A DNA stretch of 14,210 nt, from the NCBI GenBank assembly GCA_009845505.1, contig VXZL01000380.1, positions 1 to 14,210 of the forward strand, in the 5' to 3' direction. Source of the stretch: Candidatus Poribacteria bacterium (lineage in GTDB: Bacteria > Poribacteria > WGA-4E > WGA-3G). The notes beneath the pieces were generated by a model. It searched no databases. It saw only the letters and a program-made list of their open reading frames with translations, and was not told the origin of the DNA. A program made the position numbers and the translations under genes. Shown one piece after another: positions 7,952 through 14,210 of this stretch; the first letter of the stretch is position 1, and each line of letters begins with the position of its first letter.

Positions 7952-8041
7952 TTGTCAATTGTCAGTTTTCGGCGACCAGTAAAAACGTAAGTCAGGAACG
8001 TTTCTTTTTTTTCTGACCACTGACCGCTGATTGCTGACGGC
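7952..8041. repeat. Heptad-armed intergenic element 4, entering the VanZ-like gene
   Basis: The left arm is TTGTCAA, TTGTCAG, TTTTCGG, CGACCAG (7952-7979). The core is TAAAAACG..., with a perfect AAACGT/ACGTTT stem (7983-7988, 7998-8003) followed by eight T (8005-8012). The right arm is CTGACCA, CTGACCG, CTGATTG, CTGACGG (8013-8040). The right arm and half of the core lie inside the VanZ-like reading frame and contain its stop codon (7992-7994). The core shares AGTC(A/G)G(G/T)AACG with element 2, so the two look homologous. Confidence 0.7.
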
Positions 8042-8399
8042 TTCTATAATAGAGATAGGCACCAAACACACCGGCAATTGATCCTACCACATCTGCAACC
8101 CAATCTGCGAGCGTAGCGAATCTACCCGGAACGAAGGTCTGGTGCCATTCGTCACTCGCACCATAGAGAATTGACAATAGTGCTGCCATAAACCATACCA
8201 GATGTGATGGCACTACTGAGGGTTTCGCCTTCACAAAGGCTCTTGCGAGTAATCCACCAAGTATGGCGTATTCGATAAAATGGTAGAGTTTGTCAATTGT
8301 CAGCCATTCAAATTCCGGCATCGGCAGCGGTGGTTGTTCCAAGGACGAAATGCCAAAGATAAGTGCCATGTATAGGAGAGGCGGTACCCAATATTTCAT
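7992..8399 (-). CDS. VanZ-like family integral membrane protein
   Basis: This is a 135-residue membrane protein with about four hydrophobic segments (3-20, 38-56, 66-80, 96-118). It has the two VanZ-family signatures: DKLYHFIEYAILG (36-48) and YGASDEWHQTFVPGRFATLADWVADVVGS (79-107) with its conserved Asp-Glu-x-His and Asp-x-x-x-Asp pattern. VanZ gives low-level teicoplanin resistance in enterococci, but most family members, like this one, have no demonstrated role. The start codon is 4 nt after the dehydratase stop codon, so the two are almost certainly co-transcribed and perhaps translationally coupled; no strong Shine-Dalgarno is seen. The odd part is the tail: residues 121-135 (RQQSAVSGQ then four Lys, Arg, Ser) are encoded by heptad element 4 and do not look like VanZ sequence. 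Insertion of repeat DNA has probably replaced the original C-terminus. Confidence 0.88.
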   Translation of the reverse strand: MKYWVPPLLYMALIFGISSLEQPPLPMPEFEWLTIDKLYHFIEYAILGGLLARAFVKAKPSVVPSHLVWFMAALLSILYGASDEWHQTFVPGRFATLADWVADVVGSIAGVFGAYLYYRSRQQSAVSGQKKKKRS

Positions 8400-8403
8400 A
8401 TAC

Positions 8404-10368
8404 TTACTTCAGAGCGTTGAGGATTGCGTCTACATCGTAAACACAGCCACCCCATGTACCACCGCCGACAGATTGTAGTGCTGCCCAGAGTCTCGTATCG
8501 TCTGGTAACGCCTCATCCGATGAAAGGTCTTGCCTCGGTTGTCGCTCTGCTAACAGACGTTCCCCCACTTCAGCACCGAAATGCTCACTACCGTGTCCTA
8601 CCAGATCGATGCTGCCTACGAGTCGTCGGGTATCAATCTCAATCTGAATTATATCGCCATCAAGCACTTTCCCGATAGGACCATCTGCAAGTGCTTCCGG
8701 TCCGACGTGTCCAATACACGCCCCCGTCGAAACCCCAGAGAATCGCGCATCTGTAATCAAGGCGATGTTTTTACCGAACGACAGATGTTTCAACGCAGCC
8801 GTGAGTTGGTAAACCTCTTCCATACCTGTGCCTTGCGGACCGCGACAGCACAGCACTATGATGTCCCCCGGTTGGATATGCCCTTCGGCTTGTCCTTTAA
8901 GCGTCTGGATCGCATCAGATTCACGAACAAAGACCCGCGCCGGTCCCGTCATCCGATACACACCATCGTCATCGACGACGCTTGGGTCAATAGCAGTACT
9001 TTTAATGACAGATCCTTCTGGTGCGAGGTTGCCGCGTGGGAACGTGACAGTGCTTGTCAATCCTGCTGCCGCGGCTGCATCTGGATTTAGGATGACATCA
9101 TCAGGAGCAACGTTATCCGCTGCTTCAAGGATTTCACGAACACGTGCGCGCCGTTCAGACGCTGCCCACCAATCCAGGTTGCTACCGAGCGTTTCGCCTG
9201 TTACCGTTAACACATCTTCGTTGAGACATCCGAGTTCACGCAGGTGTAGCATAACTTCAGGCACGCCACCGGCGAGGAAAACCTGTACCGTCGGGTGTCC
9301 AACAGGTCCGTTCGGAAGCACATCCACGAGCCGTGGGACGTTCTGATTGACTTCAGTCCAATCCTCTACAGAGGGGCGTTGGAGTCCAGCAGCGTGTGCA
9401 ATCGCGGGGATGTGCAGTAGAAGATTCGTCGATCCACCAAACGCTGCATGCACCACCATAGCGTTCCGAATTGACGCCGATGTAACGATATCGTTCATCG
9501 TCAACCCTTTCGCAGCCAAGTTTACCACAGCGCGGGCTGAACGGAGTCCCATGTCCGACCAAATGTTCTGTCCGGACGGTGCTAACGCCGTATGGGTCAG
9601 GCTCATACCTAACGCTTCACCGATAACCTGTGAAGTCGCGGCTGTGCCAAGGAATTGACAACCACCACCGGGTGTTGCACAGGCACGGCATCCCATATCG
9701 GCTGCGTCTTGCAGGCTAATCTCACCGTGTGCGAAACGTGCTCCGATGGTTTGTATCTTTCCGGCATCCTCACCTGTTGTTGGCGGCAGTGTCACACCAC
9801 CTGGGACGAGGACAGCGGGTAACTCTCGCATTGAGGCGAGTGCCATCATCATCGCGGGTAGACCTTTGTCGCACGTAGCAACACCCACAACCCCTTTCCG
9901 CGTCGGTAGCGAACGGATAAGTCGGCGGAAAACCTGTGCAGCATCGTTGCGGTAGGCGAGGCTGTCCATCATACCGACGGTGCCTTGTGTCCGTCCATCA
10001 CACGGGTCGGAGCAGTAGCCTGCGAACGGAATTGCAGCGAGTTCTTTAAGTTCGTATGCGACTGCCTGCATGAGAAGCCCGACCTCCCAATGCCCCGTGT
10101 GGTATCCGAGGGCAATAGGCGTACCGTCAGGGGCGCGGATACCGCCTTGCGTGCTGAGAATCAGAAATTCTTCGCGCCGCAGTTCCGTCGGTGCCCAGCC
10201 CATCGCTGTGTTGTGGCTCAAGCCAAATATATCGCCGCTCGGTCGAGTGAGGAGCATCTCTGCCGTGAGCGGTAGACTACCTTCGGGACCCGCGGCATGC
10301 GTCTGGATGTCATAGATACCGCTATCCCCGGTCTCTAAAATGTCGGTGTAGTTAATCGGTTTTGCCAT
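8404..10368 (-). CDS. yjhG: YjhG/YagF-type sugar-acid (D-xylonate-like) dehydratase, IlvD/Edd superfamily
   Basis: This 654-residue cytosolic Fe-S enzyme aligns by eye along its whole length with E. coli YjhG/YagF (about 655 residues), D-xylonate dehydratases that form 2-keto-3-deoxy acids. Shared blocks are [15 protein letters not shown] (33-49), [11 protein letters not shown] (120-130), [16 protein letters not shown] (163-178), [15 protein letters not shown] (199-213), [13 protein letters not shown] (231-243), [22 protein letters not shown] and [23 protein letters not shown]. Cys123, Cys166 and Cys237 are the cluster-binding cysteines of the superfamily. The YjhG-specific ending [23 protein letters not shown] separates it from IlvD and Edd. 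Substrate could be another aldonate. The start is supported by GGAG 10 nt upstream (10379-10382). It is 61 nt after the Uma2 gene and 4 nt before the VanZ-like gene. Subfamily is firm; exact sugar acid is not. Confidence 0.93.
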   Translation of the reverse strand: MAKPINYTDILETGDSGIYDIQTHAAGPEGSLPLTAEMLLTRPSGDIFGLSHNTAMGWAPTELRREEFLILSTQGGIRAPDGTPIALGYHTGHWEVGLLMQAVAYELKELAAIPFAGYCSDPCDGRTQGTVGMMDSLAYRNDAAQVFRRLIRSLPTRKGVVGVATCDKGLPAMMMALASMRELPAVLVPGGVTLPPTTGEDAGKIQTIGARFAHGEISLQDAADMGCRACATPGGGCQFLGTAATSQVIGEALGMSLTHTALAPSGQNIWSDMGLRSARAVVNLAAKGLTMNDIVTSASIRNAMVVHAAFGGSTNLLLHIPAIAHAAGLQRPSVEDWTEVNQNVPRLVDVLPNGPVGHPTVQVFLAGGVPEVMLHLRELGCLNEDVLTVTGETLGSNLDWWAASERRARVREILEAADNVAPDDVILNPDAAAAAGLTSTVTFPRGNLAPEGSVIKSTAIDPSVVDDDGVYRMTGPARVFVRESDAIQTLKGQAEGHIQPGDIIVLCCRGPQGTGMEEVYQLTAALKHLSFGKNIALITDARFSGVSTGACIGHVGPEALADGPIGKVLDGDIIQIEIDTRRLVGSIDLVGHGSEHFGAEVGERLLAERQPRQDLSSDEALPDDTRLWAALQSVGGGTWGGCVYDVDAILNALK

Positions 10369-10429
10369 TATGCAGTGTCTCCATTTCTGTTATTTCTCAC
10401 ATTCAGGTGCTTTTATTCACTCTCTGTTT

Positions 10430-10996
10430 CTATTCAAACAACTGTGCCACCGGACACGTAAACCCTTCAACGACATCTTCCCCTGTCAATGTGTCTTCAA
10501 AATTCAGCAATGTAAAGTCCATTTCAGAACGATAGACCGTAACCGTTTTCATAATCGGTTCAATAACCCAGACCAAGCGTGTCCCTGCCTTCAGATAGGC
10601 TAACGCCTTTTCGGTAACATCATAATGCTTATCTGTTGGCGAAACTATCTCAATAGCGAGGTCAGGAGCTACTGAGAATCCTTTTAGCTTATCTTCTGAC
10701 AACCGTTCTGTCGAGACAAACGCAATATCAGGTTTTACCACCCGATCACCCAGCTGAAATGTCGTTTCTGCAATATATAAACGCCCTAATTTATTTTCAC
10801 GAACGTGCGATGCTAAAAGAAAATGAACGTTAGATCCTATTTCACCATGCACAATTGCGGCAGCTGCCATCGGCACTAATTCTCCTTTTATGTACTCATA
10901 CCCCTCGAAATCGTTTTCAAGAAACTCCTCCAGTGTTATTGTGTGAGGCACTGATCTCTCTTGAATAGATTCAGCGTTCGTCTGCGAATTAGGCAT
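10430..10996 (-). CDS. Uma2 family (DUF820) PD-(D/E)XK nuclease-fold protein
   Basis: This 188-residue protein has the family pattern: FEGYEYIKGELVPM (30-43), HGEIGSNV (50-57), VVKPDIAFVS (86-95) with Asp90, APDLAIEIVSPTDK (110-123) with Glu116, Lys130 in the next helix, and KAGTRLVWVIEP (136-147). It ends with GFTCPVAQLFE. Asp90, Glu116 and Lys130 are the likely nuclease-type active-site residues. Uma2 proteins occur in many copies in cyanobacteria, Planctomycetes and Poribacteria-like genomes, and no biological role is established; a restriction-like or mobile role is only a guess. The start is very well supported: AGGAGG lies 6 nt before the ATG. That site can pair with an upstream CTCCT, described separately. 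The gene lies 47 nt after the CotH-ankyrin gene. Confidence 0.9.
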   Translation of the reverse strand: MPNSQTNAESIQERSVPHTITLEEFLENDFEGYEYIKGELVPMAAAAIVHGEIGSNVHFLLASHVRENKLGRLYIAETTFQLGDRVVKPDIAFVSTERLSEDKLKGFSVAPDLAIEIVSPTDKHYDVTEKALAYLKAGTRLVWVIEPIMKTVTVYRSEMDFTLLNFEDTLTGEDVVEGFTCPVAQLFE

Positions 10997-11002
10997 CGGT
11001 TT

Positions 11003-11035
11003 CCTCCTCTTTCGTAGGAGCGATCTTCTGATCGC
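11003..11035 (-). promoter_or_regulatory. Uma2 leader: Shine-Dalgarno sequence within a possible sequestering hairpin
   Basis: On the minus strand the leader reads GCGATC-AGAA-GATCGC (perfect 6-bp stem, 11020-11035), then CTCCT (11016-11020), 7 nt, then AGGAG (11004-11008), which is part of the AGGAGG ribosome binding site. The CTCCT/AGGAG stem would hide the site. The two stems share the base at 11020, so they abut or compete. Whether this regulates translation cannot be seen from sequence alone. Confidence 0.45.
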
Positions 11036-11043
11036 GACATCTT

Positions 11044-13275
11044 CTATTTTTTCTGCCCTGTAAGCAGCTTCGCAACCTCGGCTCTACCTGCTTTAACTTC
11101 TGCCTCGTCCACCTCTATCTGTAGCATCCCAGCCACGAATTGCGTCAGTTGCCAGTCAACTTTCGTGACAGCCAGAGGGGTCATGCCCTGATTATCTTGG
11201 ATGGTTGTATCCGCACCCTTTTCTAAAAGTAACTTTGCTGTTTCAGCGTGTCCGAAGAAAGCCGCTGCGTGTAGTGCAGTTCCACCGTCTCGACTCCTGA
11301 CATTGATCTCTGCGCCGCGTTCGAGGAGCATCGCGACTGCTGCTGTGTGGCCCATTAATGCCGTTGTGCTCAACAGTGTTGACCCGAATTCCATGTTCAT
11401 GGCATTGGGGTCCGCGCCATCTGCTAAAGCCTGTTTCAGTACCGCGGTGTTACCCGTGAATGCTGCCGCCCATATATCACCTATGACCGCGTCTGATTCC
11501 GAAGGTGGTTCGACCTTGAGCATCTCAGCGATTTTGGCTTTCCCTGCTGCGACCTGCTCCTGTTCGAGCTTTACGCCTAACGATCTCGACAAAAACTGCG
11601 TCATTTCCCAAGGCACCGCCAAAATGTCTATAGGTGTCGCCCCGTCGCCATTTTTTGTGTTTACATCAGCACCGTTGTTTATAAGCAGTTCAGCAGTTTC
11701 AGCGCGTCCTAAAAACGCAGCCAAATGCAAAGGCGTATTCCCATCTCGATTTCTGCCGTTGATATCCGCCCCATGTTGGAGCAGCAGTTCAGCAGCAGCC
11801 GTTTGATCCATCATCGCTGCCCATGCCAAGGGCGGCATCTCAAAACGCGTCTCATTAACATCTGCACCCTCTGCTATGTGTTGTTTGATAGCTGCGATGT
11901 CTCCGGCGCGTGCAGCACCTATTAAGGTATTTTCTGTTAATTTTAGAAACCCTTTCATGAGGTCGCCATCCTCTGGAATAGCGAACGGCGGGTCGGGTTG
12001 TTTGTTCCATATCGGCATTCCGTCAGCAATTTCCCGCTGTATATCACTTTTGCGGCTGCGAATGAAGTCGCGTGCTGCCGCTAATTCACTCTCAAAAGTC
12101 GGCTTAGGCGCGTTTCCCGACCTTCCACCTCTGCCCCATTCTTCTTCAACCACACGCTGAGCAGGCACTAAATGTGGCTCAACCATCACAGCGACTTCGT
12201 CTAACCTCGCTAACAATTCCGTTGTGTTCCAATGTTTGTCTAAAATCTCAGTAAGCACTTCCCTATACTGTTGTCGTCCGGACTCGGATTGATACAACTT
12301 ATAGGCGATCAGTCCCTGTGTTTTAACAGAGATTGGTGCCCCTGCGTCGTTCATGAAATCAATTTTACTCAACTTGGTAAAGACAGAGTCCATACCCCAC
12401 GGAATGAAGTAAAATTTGTTATCATCAGGGTTCAAATAGGCAAAAAAGTTGTTCTTGTTCCCCGAGTAACCGTCCCAGAACCCGACTAAGCCTTCAGCAG
12501 CCCAGAACTTATAAAACGACTCCAAATCTACCAATTGACCGATGTCAGCCTCTATTGTTTTCGGGTCCGCCAGAAGGTCAATCAAGGCTTTAATGTGTGC
12601 CCTGCCCTGTGTATCGTCGCCACGTTTGTGTTCAAGACTGTTTTCCCAACCTTCATAAAAATCCACGACCGTCCCTTCGTAGAGGGGACCATCGCTGTTC
12701 CCGAAGGCACGTTTCAATAAGGGTGCCCGCATGGTTTCTACGTGCGAATATATTCCAAGGTCTTTGCCGTTCACTGTTACTTTCGCGTACGCGCATCGCG
12801 GTGCGGGTGATCCGATCGCATTAAACAGCGCATACCCTATAAACTGGCTCACCAAACCTGTGTCTTGTTTGTTGTTATTAAGAGTAAGGTTTGTTAATCC
12901 CTCAATCCCACCATCTTCGTCAACGTGATTTAGTTTGATTTTGAGAGATGGGCGCGTGTGGCTGAGTGAACCGATAAACCCTTTTTTACGGATTCCTACC
13001 TCTGGGAAAACTACGCCATCAATGCTGACACTCGCGTCAACATAAGTATACGGACTTTCCATCGGCTTGAATTGCCGGGAGGCACCGAGTGCTGTTCTGA
13101 TATCCCGTGACTGATACCGGATTGTATCCCAATCCTGCTGCGACAGCGTAATCTGCACGTCTATAATGCGGTCTGTTGGAAAAATATCATCTAATGTAAG
13201 TTCTTTCGCATTGGTATGTTGGGCAGCAATCCCAAAACAGAGAGTTATTGCCAAGCATATTATCCATTTCGTCAT
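11044..13275 (-). CDS. Secreted CotH-kinase protein with two C-terminal ankyrin modules
   Basis: This is a 743-residue protein. Residues 1-23 form a signal peptide with probable cleavage at TNA|KE. A CotH-type atypical kinase domain follows (about 36-375). It has VGIRKKGF (93-100) as the glycine/lysine strand, SLKIKLNHVD, LTNLTLNNNKQD (127-138), YSHVE (176-180), and the catalytic region with Asp268 in FWDGYSGNKNNFF and Asp296 in IPWGMDSVF. CotH kinases phosphorylate extracytoplasmic proteins; IPWGxD is, as I recall, common in the bacterial non-spore branch. After an Arg-rich linker come two ankyrin modules (448-588 and 597-739), each of about three repeats plus the same helical tail (W..TQF...LG/Q then AG.A..A..L). 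The ankyrin part probably binds a partner or substrate in the periplasm or outside. The start is supported by AGGAG 6 nt upstream. It is the first gene of the minus-strand run. Confidence 0.9.
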   Translation of the reverse strand: MTKWIICLAITLCFGIAAQHTNAKELTLDDIFPTDRIIDVQITLSQQDWDTIRYQSRDIRTALGASRQFKPMESPYTYVDASVSIDGVVFPEVGIRKKGFIGSLSHTRPSLKIKLNHVDEDGGIEGLTNLTLNNNKQDTGLVSQFIGYALFNAIGSPAPRCAYAKVTVNGKDLGIYSHVETMRAPLLKRAFGNSDGPLYEGTVVDFYEGWENSLEHKRGDDTQGRAHIKALIDLLADPKTIEADIGQLVDLESFYKFWAAEGLVGFWDGYSGNKNNFFAYLNPDDNKFYFIPWGMDSVFTKLSKIDFMNDAGAPISVKTQGLIAYKLYQSESGRQQYREVLTEILDKHWNTTELLARLDEVAVMVEPHLVPAQRVVEEEWGRGGRSGNAPKPTFESELAAARDFIRSRKSDIQREIADGMPIWNKQPDPPFAIPEDGDLMKGFLKLTENTLIGAARAGDIAAIKQHIAEGADVNETRFEMPPLAWAAMMDQTAAAELLLQHGADINGRNRDGNTPLHLAAFLGRAETAELLINNGADVNTKNGDGATPIDILAVPWEMTQFLSRSLGVKLEQEQVAAGKAKIAEMLKVEPPSESDAVIGDIWAAAFTGNTAVLKQALADGADPNAMNMEFGSTLLSTTALMGHTAAVAMLLERGAEINVRSRDGGTALHAAAFFGHAETAKLLLEKGADTTIQDNQGMTPLAVTKVDWQLTQFVAGMLQIEVDEAEVKAGRAEVAKLLTGQKK
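11059..11934 (-). repeat. Internal duplication of a tailed ankyrin module in the CotH protein
   Basis: Module A is residues 448-588 and module B residues 597-739. Both run ankyrin, ankyrin, ankyrin, then a unique tail: VPWEMTQFLSRSLGVKL with VAAGKAKIAEML in A, VDWQLTQFVAGMLQIEV with VKAGRAEVAKLL in B. The match covers the non-ankyrin tail as well, so the whole module was duplicated, not single repeats. The copies are clearly diverged, so the event is old. Confidence 0.75.
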
Positions 13276-13569
13276 CTTTTTCTCCTGTTATTTTAACTTG
13301 AATCCTTCCCTCGGTAGGCGAGGTTTTGCAGCGTACTCGCTCCGGGGAATGCCATTAAGGCATTCATACCGTTGATTCATGCGACGTGCATTCCAATCTC
13401 GCCGGTGCAGAGTGTAGTTAAGTAATTCTAAAATCTACCATAGTTTAGCACATTTTGGGTTTTTATGCTTGCGAATTTTGAACGTTATTGGTATCCTATC
13501 TTGTAGGAGCAATCTCCCGCTCCCAAGCGAGAATATATTTATAGCAACCATTTCCAGAAAGATAACACA
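13276..13569. other. Divergent intergenic region
   Basis: No gene is visible in these 294 bases. They separate the divergent CotH-ankyrin gene and the PLD-domain gene. They hold a GCGAG/CTCGC stem (13318-13322, 13336-13340), a perfect 7-bp hairpin GAATGCC-ATTAA-GGCATTC (13347-13365), a second copy-like motif GTAGGAGCAATCT (13503-13515) resembling the one in the Uma2 leader, and an AT-rich stretch around 13420-13500 suited to promoters. Confidence 0.6.
13469..13497 (+). promoter_or_regulatory. Candidate sigma70-type promoter for the PLD-domain gene
   Basis: TTGCGA (13469-13474) and TATCCT (13492-13497) are separated by 17 nt in an AT-rich region, 72 nt before the ATG at 13570. Each hexamer deviates from consensus (two mismatches each), and no promoter model for this lineage is available, so this is only a candidate. 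Confidence 0.3.
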
Positions 13570-14210
13570 ATGTCAAATACCTCCCACATCCGAGACAACA
13601 GCATGTACGGCACCGTCGCCGATTTTCTGCGAGATAAAATTCAAGACGGTTCCTCCCTTTCTATTGTCTCCGCCTATTTCACCATTTACGCCTTTAATAA
13701 ACTTAGAGATGAGTTGAGCAGTATCAAGGAACTCCGTTTCCTTTTCGGAGAACCGAGTTTTATTGGTGGGATAGATCCTCAAAAAACCGAAAGCAAGGCG
13801 TTTGAGTTAACCGAAACAGGATTAAGTCTTGGGAATTATCTTCCGCAAAGCGAAGTTGCCAAGGCGTGTGCTGATTGGATTGAGAAGAAGGTTCAAATCA
13901 AATCGGTACGTCAGTCGAACTTTCTGCACGGCAAAATGTATTATATTGAGAACGGTAATAGCGAAGATGCGCTTATTGGCAGTTCCAATTTTACTGTCCG
14001 CGGCTTGGGATTGAGCGAAACCGCCAACAATATAGAACTCAACCTCGAAGTTGATAGCAAAAGCGACTGTGCCGACCTTAAAGCGTGGTTTGATAACCTC
14101 TGGGAATCGGATCAGGTAGAGGATGTAACGAACGAGGTTGTGCGGAATTTGAAAAATGCTTATCAGGACAAAGACCCCGAATTCATCTACTATAAAACAC
14201 TTTACCATCT
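13570..14210 (+). CDS. PLD-like domain protein, N-terminal part of a probable SNF2-type helicase, 3' partial
   Basis: The frame is open from the ATG at 13570 to the right edge (213 complete codons) with no stop. It has LSIVSAYFTIYAF (30-42), LRFLFGEPSFI (55-65), NFLHGKMYYI (117-126) with the H-x-K of the phospholipase D superfamily at His120 and Lys122, and LIGSSNFTVRGLGL (135-148) with the GSxN part. The usual Asp of HxKx4D is replaced (Glu127). The ending PEFIYYKTLYH is, as I recall, the linker found before an SNF2/DEAD helicase in large PLD-helicase proteins. Those proteins often travel with DNA methyltransferases in restriction- or defence-like loci. The helicase lies outside the window, so that part is inference. 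Only a weak AGAAAG-type ribosome binding site precedes it. Transcription is divergent from the CotH gene. Confidence 0.82.
   Translation, partial: MSNTSHIRDNSMYGTVADFLRDKIQDGSSLSIVSAYFTIYAFNKLRDELSSIKELRFLFGEPSFIGGIDPQKTESKAFELTETGLSLGNYLPQSEVAKACADWIEKKVQIKSVRQSNFLHGKMYYIENGNSEDALIGSSNFTVRGLGLSETANNIELNLEVDSKSDCADLKAWFDNLWESDQVEDVTNEVVRNLKNAYQDKDPEFIYYKTLYH

Noticed and set aside
7932..7958. TTG start giving nine extra residues to the UlaG-like hydrolase
   Set aside because: The extra residues would be encoded by the ribosome binding site and repeat DNA; the ATG at 7931 has AAGGA at 6 nt.
8828..9346. 172-residue open frame on the plus strand
   Set aside because: It lies antisense to the dehydratase, whose protein matches its family end to end; the composition is typical of shadow frames.
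10430..10996. Uma2 protein as a transposase marking an insertion sequence
   Set aside because: No terminal inverted repeats or target duplications flank it, and Uma2 proteins have no established transposase activity.
11201..11806. 201-residue open frame on the plus strand
   Set aside because: It is the antisense of the ankyrin region, Ser/Ala-rich, with no recognisable domain; a shadow of the real gene.
13822..14208. 128-residue open frame on the minus strand
   Set aside because: It is antisense to the PLD-domain gene, which has clear family motifs; no motif seen in the minus frame.

Overview
The window looks like chromosomal DNA from an uncultured, Gram-negative-type bacterium. My best guess is a Candidatus Poribacteria-like or related lineage. 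That guess rests on the gene mix: a gingipain-type C25 protease with a FlgD-like/type IX-type tail, a secreted CotH-kinase/ankyrin protein, a Uma2 protein, NIPSNAP and RraA-family enzymes, and abundant 7-nt repeats between genes. It is pattern recognition, not a measured assignment. No tRNA, rRNA, CRISPR array, transposase or integrase was seen.

Layout. (1) 3-5117, plus strand: the C-terminal 1704 residues of a very large exported C25 cysteine peptidase whose start lies left of the window. (2) 5118-5204: a convergent intergenic region with a strong hairpin, probably a terminator for both directions. (3) 13275 down to 5205, minus strand: eight genes in a row, in transcription order CotH-ankyrin protein, Uma2 protein, YjhG/YagF-type sugar-acid dehydratase, VanZ-like membrane protein, UlaG-like metallo-beta-lactamase-fold hydrolase, PurE, RraA-family protein and NIPSNAP protein. 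(4) 13276-13569: a divergent intergenic region with small hairpins and a candidate promoter. (5) 13570 to the right edge, plus strand: the N-terminal phospholipase-D-like part of a protein that probably continues into an SNF2-type helicase, a defence or DNA-repair type of gene.

How the genes may work together. The dehydratase, the UlaG-like hydrolase and the RraA-family protein could form a lactonase - aldonate dehydratase - aldolase route for sugar acids. This is inference from families and neighbourhood. PurE belongs to de novo purine synthesis and seems an unrelated passenger. The CotH-ankyrin protein and the C25 protease are both predicted to be exported.

The most unusual feature is a family of four intergenic elements (about 5118-5204, 6417-6529, 7064-7136, 7952-8041). 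Each has a left arm of TCAG/TTAG-type heptamers, a core with an A-run, inverted repeats or a T-run, and a right arm of CTGAC-type heptamers. All four sit with the right arm abutting or entering the 3' end of the minus-strand gene to their right, and one supplies the C-terminal tail of the VanZ-like protein.
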